NCBI GenBank assembly: GCA_040414495.1
Contig: JBEDUI010000144.1
Span: 1 to 22,839 of the forward strand
Reading direction: 5' to 3'
Length of the DNA: 22,839 bases
Source of the DNA: DATAVB01 sp040414495
GTDB lineage: Bacteria > Actinomycetota > Actinomycetes > Mycobacteriales > QHCD01
Shown in pieces: positions 14,405-20,562 of the stretch. Within the stretch, counting starts at the first letter, position 1. Every line of letters starts with the position of its first letter. The notes under the pieces were generated by a model, which worked only from the letters and a program-made list of their open reading frames with translations, searched no databases and was not told where the DNA came from. The position numbers and the translations under genes are program-made.

Positions 14405-15642
14405 CGTGGCTCCCACGGTGCCGGGCGGCGCTGCGGTCCCGAACCCCAGTGGTCGCTGGACGGCGGCGGCGCGGAGCCCGGGCCACCCGCTCCGCCCGCG
14501 TGGAGCACTCGTACAACGTCGGCAGTCACCAGCACGCCGAGCACGCTACCGTCCCGGCCAACGACGACGTACTCCGATGCCGGGGTAGCCCGCATCGCGT
14601 CGAGGATTCCCTCGCCGACCAGGGTGTCGCGCAGGATGAGGCCGGGCTCCAACGGCCGGGCTACGTCGGCGATCGAAGTCCACGGCCGCTGGTTGTCCGG
14701 CACAGTCAGCACGCTCGCCTCGGACACCACGGCGCGGGGCCGCTGCTCGCCGTCGACCACCACGACCGCGCCGACCCGGGCTTCCTGCGCCCGGCGGATC
14801 GTCTCGGCCACCGACAGGTCGGTGGTGATCTGCAGGGTCGAACGGGCCAGGTCGGCGATACGCAACTGCGGCAACGTCTCCTGCAACGCCGCCACCCGCA
14901 GCGCCTGACCGGCGCTCATCCAGACGAACGCGGCGATCACGACGATCAGCAGCAGGCTGAACGCCCCGCCGTCGCGGTTGCCGTACCAGAGCGCGATCGC
15001 GCCGAGGACCATCACGATGGCGATGCCGCGACCGCCCCAGGCGCCGGCCTTGGTCCCGGTGATCTGCGACCGGGACACGCGCCAGACCGCCGCCCGCAGC
15101 AGCCGGCCACCGTCCAGCGGCAGGCCGGGCAGCATGTTGAACACCATCACGCCCAGGTTGCTGATCATCAGCTGCAGCACCAGAAAGCGTTCGACCGAAT
15201 TCGGCTGCAACACCGGATAGGCGGCCGCGCCGGCACCGGCCAGCATCAGGGAGACCAGTGGCCCGGCGACCGCGATCAGATACTCCTGACCGGGCCGTTG
15301 CGGCTCGTGCTCGATCTCCGACACGCCGCCGAGCAACATCAGCACGATCCGCCGTACCTTCAGCCCCAGTGCCAGACTCACGACCGTATGACCGAGTTCG
15401 TGCAGCAGCACCGACAGCGCCAGCAGCACCGCGAACCCGAACGCGACCGCGTACGACTCGCCGTGCGAAGCCGAGGGAACGTTGTCCCGGACGACCGGCG
15501 ACCACAGGTACACGATGTAGGCGGCGAACAGCAGCCAGGACGGCGCAAAATAAACCGGCACGCCGAAATAGCGCCCCGCTGGCACACCCGCGGAACGTTC
15601 CCGCGGCTGTGGTGGGGGCTGCGACTGCATCGGCGAGGCCAT
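14401..15642 (-). CDS. Site-2 protease family (M50) membrane metalloprotease with CBS domains
   Basis: Intramembrane zinc protease of 413 residues. HELGH at 81-85 (His81, Glu82, His85) is the zinc-binding active site within a transmembrane segment, and LPGLPLDGGRLLRA supplies the third ligand, Asp177. About six hydrophobic segments span residues 30-260. A CBS domain pair (about 265-390, LRIADLARSTLQITTDLSVAETI to VLGVLVTADVVRVL) forms a cytoplasmic regulatory module, as in the SpoIVFB-like/CBS subgroup (Rip3 type). The substrate is unknown; members often cleave anti-sigma factors or small membrane proteins. The ATG at 15642 has no Shine-Dalgarno but TAGCAT ends exactly 6 nt upstream, which suggests a leaderless mRNA. 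The stop overlaps the trmI start by 4 bp. It is divergent from the signal peptidase gene. Confidence 0.93.
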   Translation of the reverse strand: MASPMQSQPPPQPRERSAGVPAGRYFGVPVYFAPSWLLFAAYIVYLWSPVVRDNVPSASHGESYAVAFGFAVLLALSVLLHELGHTVVSLALGLKVRRIVLMLLGGVSEIEHEPQRPGQEYLIAVAGPLVSLMLAGAGAAAYPVLQPNSVERFLVLQLMISNLGVMVFNMLPGLPLDGGRLLRAAVWRVSRSQITGTKAGAWGGRGIAIVMVLGAIALWYGNRDGGAFSLLLIVVIAAFVWMSAGQALRVAALQETLPQLRIADLARSTLQITTDLSVAETIRRAQEARVGAVVVVDGEQRPRAVVSEASVLTVPDNQRPWTSIADVARPLEPGLILRDTLVGEGILDAMRATPASEYVVVGRDGSVLGVLVTADVVRVLHAGGAGGPGSAPPPSSDHWGSGPQRRPAPWEPR

Positions 15643-15648
15643 GAGTCG

Positions 15649-15654
15649 ATGCTA
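15649..15654 (-). promoter_or_regulatory. Candidate -10 element of the M50 protease gene (leaderless)
   Basis: TAGCAT (TANNNT) on the minus strand lies exactly 6 nt before the ATG. No Shine-Dalgarno and no clear -35 are visible. Confidence 0.48.
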
Positions 15655-15707
15655 CGGGCTGAGGGTGACCGATTCTGGTTGCGGCGGTCACTGACAGGTT
15701 TGTGGCT

Positions 15708-15713
15708 TACCGT
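15708..15713 (+). promoter_or_regulatory. Candidate -10 element of the signal peptidase gene (leaderless)
   Basis: TACCGT fits TANNNT and ends exactly 6 nt before ATG 15720. The GAAGG in between is only 1 nt from the ATG, too close to act as a Shine-Dalgarno. CGGTCA at 15685-15690 is a weak -35 at 17-nt spacing. Confidence 0.48.
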
Positions 15714-15719
15714 GAAGGC

Positions 15720-16955
15720 ATGACGAGGTTCGGCGACGCCCTGCGCGGCACCGCGTCCCCGGACTCGTCGCCAGGCTCCTCGTCAGGCTCCGAGCCGCGG
15801 CACGGGGCCCGGTGGACGCCTCGACATCGGTCTACTGGTGACGGTGCGCGACATTCGGCCCGGCACGCGTCCTCCGACGATGGATCCGAGCGCGGGCGAC
15901 ATTCGTCGGGCGGCCGGCACTACTCCGAGACCGAATCCGGCGGCCGGCACTCGACTGGCCGACATTCGTCGGATCCCGAACCGCCCCAGCTGAACGGGAA
16001 CCACGCTGCCGCTCCGCCGCGAGTCAACGGGTTCCCGCAGCTGCCCTCTGCCGCCACCCGACTGAACGGCAGCGCCGCGAGTCAACTGAACGGCCAGCGC
16101 GCCAACGCCGCGCCCGCTCCCGACGCGCGTCCACTCAACGGCAGTTGGCCGCGCCACGCGCCGGTCGGCCCCGGGCTCTACGCCCCGAGCGGCGCGTGGC
16201 CGCGTCGGGCGCCGGCCAGCGGTCCGGCCGGGCGCGTCCCGCTGAACTGGGTTCCAGTCGATGCGATCGACGGCCCGACCCAGAAGCTCCCGACCATTCC
16301 GGCGCCCCGACCGGGAACCGGCAGCCAACCGGCCGTACCAACGACCCGTCCGCAGGTCCAACCCGAGCCGGGCCAGGAGGAGACCCAGACCGAGTGGTTA
16401 CCTCGGGCCACGCTCCGGCGGCGCCGCCGGCGGGCGAAACGCCGCCGGATATTGGAATGGCCGGTTCTGGTCGGGCTGGCTCTGCTGGTGGCGCTGGTGG
16501 TACGCACGTTCGTACTGCAGAGCTTCTACATCCCGTCCGGCTCGATGTTTGACACGCTCAAGATCAACAACCGGGTCGTGGTGAACAAGATCAGCTATCA
16601 CCTGCACGCGGTCCATCGTGGCGACGTGGTCGTGTTCAACCGGCCCAAGAACGTCAACATCTCCGACAAGGACCTCATCAAGCGGGTGATCGGCCTGCCC
16701 GGTGACGTGCTGAGCGCGCACGGCGGCAGCGTGTACGTCGGCTCCCGGCGGCTCTCCGAGCCGTACGTGAAGAAGAGTTGTCACGGCACCGCCGACTTCG
16801 GGCCGGTCACCGTGCCCAAGCACGACATCTTTGTCATGGGCGACAACCGTTGCGATTCCTACGACAGCCGCTACTTTGGCGCGATCCCGCAAAGCCTCAT
16901 CGTCGGCCGGGCGTTCCTGCTCATCTGGCCCCTGTCGCGATTCGGCGCCCTCTAG
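15720..16955 (+). CDS. lepB: Signal peptidase I with long disordered N-terminal extension
   Basis: Membrane-anchored serine protease that removes signal peptides on the outer face of the membrane. The 411-residue protein has two parts. Residues 1 to about 240 are low-complexity, rich in Ser, His, Arg, Pro and Asn. They hold repeated RHSS/GRHS motifs (about 40-90) and five LNG or VNG repeats (about 95-145). After a basic patch (LRRRRRRAKRRR) comes one transmembrane helix (WPVLVGLALLVALVVRTFVLQ) and the S26 catalytic domain: IPSGSMFDTL with nucleophile Ser275, DLIKRVIGLPGD with general base Lys321, and VMGDNRCDSYDSRYFG. The catalytic part is complete. An in-frame GTG at 15702 would add six residues, but ATG 15720 lies 6 nt after TACCGT and is preferred. 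The stop is followed by an array of 20-bp repeats. Confidence 0.92.
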   Translation: MTRFGDALRGTASPDSSPGSSSGSEPRHGARWTPRHRSTGDGARHSARHASSDDGSERGRHSSGGRHYSETESGGRHSTGRHSSDPEPPQLNGNHAAAPPRVNGFPQLPSAATRLNGSAASQLNGQRANAAPAPDARPLNGSWPRHAPVGPGLYAPSGAWPRRAPASGPAGRVPLNWVPVDAIDGPTQKLPTIPAPRPGTGSQPAVPTTRPQVQPEPGQEETQTEWLPRATLRRRRRRAKRRRILEWPVLVGLALLVALVVRTFVLQSFYIPSGSMFDTLKINNRVVVNKISYHLHAVHRGDVVVFNRPKNVNISDKDLIKRVIGLPGDVLSAHGGSVYVGSRRLSEPYVKKSCHGTADFGPVTVPKHDIFVMGDNRCDSYDSRYFGAIPQSLIVGRAFLLIWPLSRFGAL

Positions 16956-16980
16956 TCCGATCTGGCCGCAAATCCCGCTC

Positions 16981-17110
16981 TGCCGCGCCCTCCGCCCGAC
17001 TGCCGCGCCCTCCGCCCGGCTACCGCGCCGTCTGTCCGACTGCCGCGCCCTCCGCCCGACTGCCGCGCCCTCTGTCCGACTGCCGCGCCCTCCGCCCGAC
17101 TGCCGCGCTC
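16981..17110. repeat. 20-bp tandem repeat array, 6.5 copies
   Basis: Consensus TGCCGCGCCCTCCGCCCGAC. Units start at 16981, 17001, 17021, 17041, 17061 and 17081, with a 10-bp partial copy at 17101-17110. Units 1, 4 and 6 are identical; units 2, 3 and 5 vary at a few bases (a shared variant has TCTGTCCGAC). The period breaks reading frame, so the array is non-coding. The end of the signal peptidase gene just upstream (GCGCCCTCTAGTCCGA at 16945-16960) resembles one unit. Confidence 0.92.
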
Positions 17111-17113
17111 TTC

Positions 17114-17190
17114 TTGTTGATCATGAAGTTCCCTGCGCGACACGCCGACGACACGCCGAGATTTCTGTCAGAGAACTTCATGATCAACAA
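17114..17190. repeat. Palindromic intergenic element, copy 2 (reverse orientation)
   Basis: Arms of 18 nt at 17114-17131 (TTGTTGATCATGAAGTTC) and 17173-17190 flank a 41-nt loop. The loop begins CCTGCGCGACACGCCG, identical to the reverse complement of the loop of copy 1 at 9881-9958, and stays similar to its end. Arm and loop are therefore conserved together, which marks a true dispersed element and not a chance hairpin. Confidence 0.85.
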
Positions 17191-17247
17191 CGTCAACGGC
17201 CGCGATCTGCGGGGCGCGCCGTTGTTCGGCCGCGCGGCGTTGAGGAG

Positions 17248-17518
17248 CGCGAGTACGGCGTTAGCTTGGGCTCGCGCCGGGTTGATTTGCGCAATCGCTG
17301 TCGCGCCGCTGTTTGGCGCGAGTAGGGCGTTTGGTTGGGCTCGCGCCCGGGTGAGTTTTGGCCGGCCCGGCGTTGTTTGGTGCGAGTACGGCGTTTGGGT
17401 GGGCTCGCGCCGGGTTGATTTGCGCAATCGCCGGCGCGGCGTTGTTTGGCGCCAGTGCGGTGTTAGCTTGGGCTCGCGCCGGGTTGATTTGCGCAATCGC
17501 TGGCGCACCGCTGTTTGG
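17248..17518. repeat. 64-69-bp tandem repeat array, 4 copies
   Basis: Units at 17248-17316 (69), 17317-17380 (64), 17381-17449 (69) and 17450-17518 (69). Shared core GGGCTCGCGCCGGGTTGATT followed by TGCGCAATCGC in units 1, 3 and 4. Unit 2 has diverged in that core and is 5 bp shorter. Each unit ends TGTTTGG, and partial unit ends flank the array on both sides (about 17213-17228 and after 17519). Confidence 0.88.
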
Positions 17519-17597
17519 CGTGGGCGGGGTTGTTTGCCATCGCGGCGGCGTTTTTGGGGTCGCCGCGCCGCTCTGCGTGGCCGACCAGTTCTGATCA

Positions 17598-17648
17598 TGA
17601 TCGTGATGCTGTTCGTCAACGATCTCGCGACGAAGGCCATCACGATCA
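17598..17648. repeat. Imperfect 51-bp palindrome
   Basis: Outer arms TGATCGTGATG (17598-17608) and CATCACGATCA (17638-17648) are perfect 11-mers. Inner arms TTCGTC (17612-17617) and GACGAA (17629-17634) continue the stem after a 3-nt internal mismatch, around an 11-nt loop. The sequence differs from the other palindromic element, apart from both having TGATCATGA-like ends. Confidence 0.75.
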
Positions 17649-17775
17649 CGGTCGGTAGGGCATCGACGCTCACACAGCGCAGAACCCGCGGCGTCAACGT
17701 TGCACTGGCAGGGGCGAGTTGCCCCCGTATCCGGACCCCCGGCGTGGGAGGACCGGTTATGTCAGGACCCGGGCA

Positions 17776-17781
17776 TAGGCT
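17776..17781 (+). promoter_or_regulatory. Candidate -10 element of the RecB-like gene (leaderless)
   Basis: TAGGCT, the same hexamer as for pafA, ends exactly 6 nt before the GTG at 17788. There is no Shine-Dalgarno before that GTG and no clear -35. Confidence 0.48.
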
Positions 17782-17787
17782 CCTTGC

Positions 17788-18792
17788 GTGCGGAATCGTA
17801 GAGATGGCGCGACCCTGACCGACCAATCACCAGGCCAATCACCAGGCCAATCACCAGCCGACCCCGAGGCAGTCACGGCGCCGGTCGTGCGGTCGTTGTC
17901 GCCGTCGCGGGCCGGGGATTTCAAGACCTGCCCCCTGCTGTACCGATTCCGCTGTATTGACAAGCTGCCCGAGCGTCCATCGCCGGACGCGGTACGGGGC
18001 ACGGTGGTGCACGCGGTGTTGGAGCGGCTCTACGATCTGCCGGCGCCACAGCGGATTCCGACCGCGGCGACGGCGATGGTCGAGCCGGAATGGCAGCGGT
18101 TGCTCGCCGATGAGCCCGAGCTGAACGAGCTGTTCACCGATGACCCGGACGGCACCCGCCTGGCCGCCTGGCTGACCTCGGCGCGCGAGCTGGTCGAAGG
18201 CTATTTCACGTTGGAGGATCCGAGCCGCCTCGAACCGGCCGAGCGCGAGTGCCTGGTCGAGACCGCTCTGGAGGACGGACTGCTGCTGCGGGGGTACGTC
18301 GATCGACTCGACGTCGCGCCCAATGGCGCGGTCCGGGTCGTGGACTACAAGACCGGTGGCGCGCCGCGGGCGGCGTTCGAGGCGAAGGCGCTCTTCCAGC
18401 TGAAGTTTTACGCCCTGGTGCTGTGGCGGTTACGCGGCACGGTGCCGCGGCAGCTGCGACTGATCTATCTCAAAGACCGCGACACGTTGAGCTACTCGCC
18501 GGACGAGCAGGAGCTGGTCCGGTTCTCCCGGACGCTGCAGGCGATCTGGGCCGCCATCGTCCGGGCCACCGAGACCGGAGACTTCCGCGCCTCCCCCGGC
18601 CCGCTGTGCGGGTGGTGCGACCACAAAGCGATCTGTCCGGCCCACGGTGGCACGCCGCCGCCGTATCCGGAGGGGGTCACGGTCGCCCAGCTCGGCACGA
18701 GCGAAAGCGACACTGCGCACTTCGCCGACGCGGCCGAGGGCGGCACCCCCGTAGCACACCAAGAGTCGGTCAGTCAGAACCAGCCCGCTTGA
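17788..18792 (+). CDS. RecB-family PD-(D/E)XK nuclease with Fe-S cysteines
   Basis: Probable DNA repair exonuclease of 334 residues, related to the RecB/AddB/Cas4 nuclease fold; M. tuberculosis has a RecB-like gene (Rv2119) in the same neighbourhood. Visible motifs: SPSRAGDFKTCPLLYRFRC (first cluster Cys), RGTVVHAVLERLYD (conserved His), GYVDRLDVAPNGAVRVVDYKTG (the PD-(D/E)XK catalytic Asp and DYK core), FQLKFYALVLWRL (motif with conserved Gln/Tyr), and CGWCDHKAIC (three more Cys, CX2CX5C). The four Cys are the pattern of a 4Fe-4S cluster that holds the nuclease fold together. The N-terminal residues 12-23 are QSPG repeats encoded by a 12-bp tandem repeat. GTG 17788 fits a leaderless promoter; GTG 17887, just before the conserved region, is an alternative. 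Its last 23 bp overlap the convergent DUF1707 gene. Confidence 0.9.
   Translation: MRNRRDGATLTDQSPGQSPGQSPADPEAVTAPVVRSLSPSRAGDFKTCPLLYRFRCIDKLPERPSPDAVRGTVVHAVLERLYDLPAPQRIPTAATAMVEPEWQRLLADEPELNELFTDDPDGTRLAAWLTSARELVEGYFTLEDPSRLEPAERECLVETALEDGLLLRGYVDRLDVAPNGAVRVVDYKTGGAPRAAFEAKALFQLKFYALVLWRLRGTVPRQLRLIYLKDRDTLSYSPDEQELVRFSRTLQAIWAAIVRATETGDFRASPGPLCGWCDHKAICPAHGGTPPPYPEGVTVAQLGTSESDTAHFADAAEGGTPVAHQESVSQNQPA
17823..17857 (+). repeat. 12-bp tandem repeat inside the RecB-like gene
   Basis: CCAATCACCAGG occurs at 17823-17834 and 17835-17846, then 11 of 12 bases at 17847-17857. It encodes a Gln-Ser-Pro-Gly repeat in the variable N-terminus, before the conserved nuclease domain. The period is a multiple of three, so copy number can vary without a frameshift. 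Confidence 0.85.
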
Positions 18793-19420
18793 CCGCGGGC
18801 CGGGACTTGATATCGACTCCACCCATGAGCGCGAACACCTTGATCCGTACAACCGGTGTGCCCGGCACCGTCGGCACGTCGGCGATGTTCTCGCTGTGAC
18901 CGCCCATGAACGCAAAGCCGCCGGCGAACTCGACCCGGACTCCTTCGGGCACGATGATCTCGCCGCCGCCCATCAGCGCGTAGTACGTGATCGCGATCTC
19001 CGGGCCGTTGAACTCGGCCGCCCGCAGATCCAGCGTCGCACCGCCCATAATCGCCACGACGTTGTTACGCCGCGCCGGGCGCCACCGACCCTTCACGTCC
19101 CGGCCGCCCATGATCGCCACGGTGGTCGAGCGCTCCGCCGGCTCCAGACCATGCACCGGCTGCAGCGGTGCACCCGGCACGACGGCCGGCGACGTCACCG
19201 GGATCGGCCCCGTCGGCAGATCGTGTGTCAACGGCGCAAGGTCACCGGTCGTCTTGGCCGCCCACGCGGCAGCGGTGCGCTCGCTGAACTCCTCCAGCGT
19301 CAAGCGGCCCTCCGAATAAGCCTGCTCCAGCCGGTGCACGACGTGTTGCCGGTCGTTGTCGCCGACCCGCATCGGAATCGGCTCGGGTAGGTGGTGGTCC
19401 TGCGCGTCGGAGTCCGTCAC
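18770..19420 (-). CDS. DUF1707 domain protein with LiaF-like C-terminal beta domain
   Basis: A 216-residue actinobacterial protein of unknown exact role. After a short acidic leader, residues about 17-65 (MRVGDNDRQHVVHRLEQAYSEGRLTLEEFSERTAAAWAAKTTGDLAPLTHDLP) are a DUF1707/SHOCT-like helical domain. The C-terminal half is a beta-rich repeat built on VAIMGG-type motifs (TVAIMGGRDVKG, VVAIMGGATLDL, YALMGGGEIIVP, AFMGGHSEN, FALMGGVDIKSRP), as in the LiaF C-terminal domain linked to cell-envelope stress signalling. No transmembrane segment is evident, so it is probably cytoplasmic or membrane-associated through a partner. GTG 19420 is chosen because family members start close before the DUF1707 block; an ATG at 19453 is possible. 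Divergent from the acyltransferase gene, and its 3' end overlaps the RecB-like gene by 23 bp. Confidence 0.88.
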   Translation of the reverse strand: MTDSDAQDHHLPEPIPMRVGDNDRQHVVHRLEQAYSEGRLTLEEFSERTAAAWAAKTTGDLAPLTHDLPTGPIPVTSPAVVPGAPLQPVHGLEPAERSTTVAIMGGRDVKGRWRPARRNNVVAIMGGATLDLRAAEFNGPEIAITYYALMGGGEIIVPEGVRVEFAGGFAFMGGHSENIADVPTVPGTPVVRIKVFALMGGVDIKSRPAVKRAGSD

Positions 19421-19428
19421 AAGACACG

Positions 19429-19434
19429 ACGGTA
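19429..19434 (-). promoter_or_regulatory. Possible -10 element of the DUF1707 gene
   Basis: TACCGT on the minus strand fits TANNNT and lies 8 nt before the GTG at 19420, slightly farther than in the other putative leaderless genes. No Shine-Dalgarno is seen between them. Confidence 0.33.
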
Positions 19435-19507
19435 GCGTGCTGAGTGCCGGCATCGAAGCGGGCCAGCGGAAAGCTCGAGCAAAAATCAGGAATTCATAGG
19501 GAGGATC

Positions 19508-20518
19508 GTGTCCGTATCTGTAGTTGACCACGACGCCGTTGCGCGTTTCTTCGGTCTGGACGAGTCCGCGACGCCGTGGCTGCGTCAGCTCGCGGCCGAG
19601 CCGGCTCCGCCCTCGGCACCACTGCCCGACGGCGATGAGTTGGCCGAGTTGTTCCGTCGTATCGGCGGTAACGACGAGGAGCTGGCCGGGCTTGAGGCGA
19701 TGCGGCCGAAGGTCGAGGCCCCGGCGGCTCGGTGGTTGCTCGACCGGTGCGTCGCCGAGTTGGCCGCGAAGACCGGCAACGGCTCGGTCGAGCTGCTGCG
19801 GTGGCCGTTCCTCTCGGATGAGCCGGGCACGCTGGGCCGGTATTTCTACGCCTTCGTATTTCTCGGTTCGATTCCCGCGTTGCGCAAATACCACCAGCAG
19901 CGCGGCATTTCCGACGAGGTCAGCTGGGCCAGCATGTCTGACCTGCCCCAGCAGATGACCGTGCACCGGCGCATTTTCGGCGGCGGCGGACTGCATACCC
20001 AGACCTGGCTGACGTTGCCGTTCGGTGGTCTGCTCTACCAACTGGGGCGGCTGCAGTTCAATCTCAGCCAGATCGACGACGACCCGAGCGAGCTCGAAGC
20101 GGCCGGGGCGCCATTCCGGCGCGGTGAGCCGGTGATCGGCTGTCACATTCCCGAACGAGGACCGCTCGATCCGGCCACCGTCGAGGAATCGCTGCGTTGG
20201 GCCGCCGAGTTCTTTCCGCGGCATTTCCCGGAACGCGAATGCCGCTACGCCACCTGCCATTCCTGGCTGCTCGACCCGCAATTGGCCGAGTATCTGCGGC
20301 CGGAATCAAATGTGATCCGGTTTCAGCGCCGATTCACTCCACTGCCCGGTGGTAAGGATGACGACGCGGCCGTATTCGAGTTCGTTTTCCGCACGATGAA
20401 GGCGGATCTGGATTCGCTACCGCAAAACACGACGCTGGAACGTGCTGTCGTGCAGCACATTCGCAGCGGCCGGCACTGGCGCGTCGTGCCCGGTTGGCTG
20501 GAGCTGCCGACAGCCTGA
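19508..20518 (+). CDS. Acyltransferase domain-containing protein (NAT_N/GNAT_C type)
   Basis: A 336-residue protein resembling the actinobacterial acyltransferase family with an N-terminal helical domain followed by a GNAT-like C-terminal domain. Characteristic stretches are FLSDEPGTLGRYFYAFVFLGSIPALRKYHQQRGI, MTVHRRIFGGGGLHTQTWLTLPFGGLLYQLGRLQFNLS and FPRHFPERECRYATCHSWLLDPQLAEYLRPESNVIRFQRRFT. The substrate and biological role are not established for the family as far as I know. No signal peptide or membrane segment is visible, so it is probably cytoplasmic. The GTG start at 19508 has AGGGAGG a few nt upstream, a strong site. It is divergent from the DUF1707 gene (87-bp gap) and ends just before a strong bidirectional terminator shared with the winged-helix gene. 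Confidence 0.8.
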   Translation: MSVSVVDHDAVARFFGLDESATPWLRQLAAEPAPPSAPLPDGDELAELFRRIGGNDEELAGLEAMRPKVEAPAARWLLDRCVAELAAKTGNGSVELLRWPFLSDEPGTLGRYFYAFVFLGSIPALRKYHQQRGISDEVSWASMSDLPQQMTVHRRIFGGGGLHTQTWLTLPFGGLLYQLGRLQFNLSQIDDDPSELEAAGAPFRRGEPVIGCHIPERGPLDPATVEESLRWAAEFFPRHFPERECRYATCHSWLLDPQLAEYLRPESNVIRFQRRFTPLPGGKDDDAAVFEFVFRTMKADLDSLPQNTTLERAVVQHIRSGRHWRVVPGWLELPTA

Positions 20519-20520
20519 CC

Positions 20521-20558
20521 CTGTGTACGGTGGGCCCGACGCGGCCCACCGTACACAG
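20521..20558. terminator. Bidirectional terminator hairpin between convergent genes
   Basis: CTGTGTACGGTGGGCC (20521-20536) and GGCCCACCGTACACAG (20543-20558) form a perfect 16-bp stem with a 6-nt loop. It starts 2 nt after the acyltransferase stop and ends 4 nt before the winged-helix stop on the other strand. Lacking a U-tract, it is of the I-shaped type common in high-GC actinobacteria. Confidence 0.85.
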
Positions 20559-20562
20559 TGGA

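Larger units (their letters stand above)
16956..17787. other. 832-bp repeat-rich intergenic stretch
   Basis: No convincing gene: the open frames across it change composition with the repeats, have no ribosome sites and match no family I know. In order it holds a 20-bp tandem array (16981-17110), the second palindromic element (17114-17190), a 64-69-bp tandem array (17248-17518), an imperfect 51-bp palindrome (17598-17648), and the putative leaderless promoter of the RecB-like gene (17776-17781). Confidence 0.75.

Noticed and set aside
16981..17110. CRISPR array
   Set aside because: The 20-bp units are directly adjacent with no unique spacers and there are no cas genes; the Cas4-like motifs in the nearby nuclease belong to the general RecB-like family.
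17711..17725. GGGGC/GCCCC hairpin as terminator
   Set aside because: Five-base arms without a T-tract are expected by chance at this GC content.
16952..17826. Overlapping open frames across the repeat region on both strands
   Set aside because: They arise from GC-rich repeats lacking stops, have no ribosome site and change composition with each array; no protein family is recognisable.
19421..20281. Long 503-residue version of the DUF1707 protein
   Set aside because: The upstream part is the antisense shadow of the acyltransferase gene; family members start just before the DUF1707 domain.
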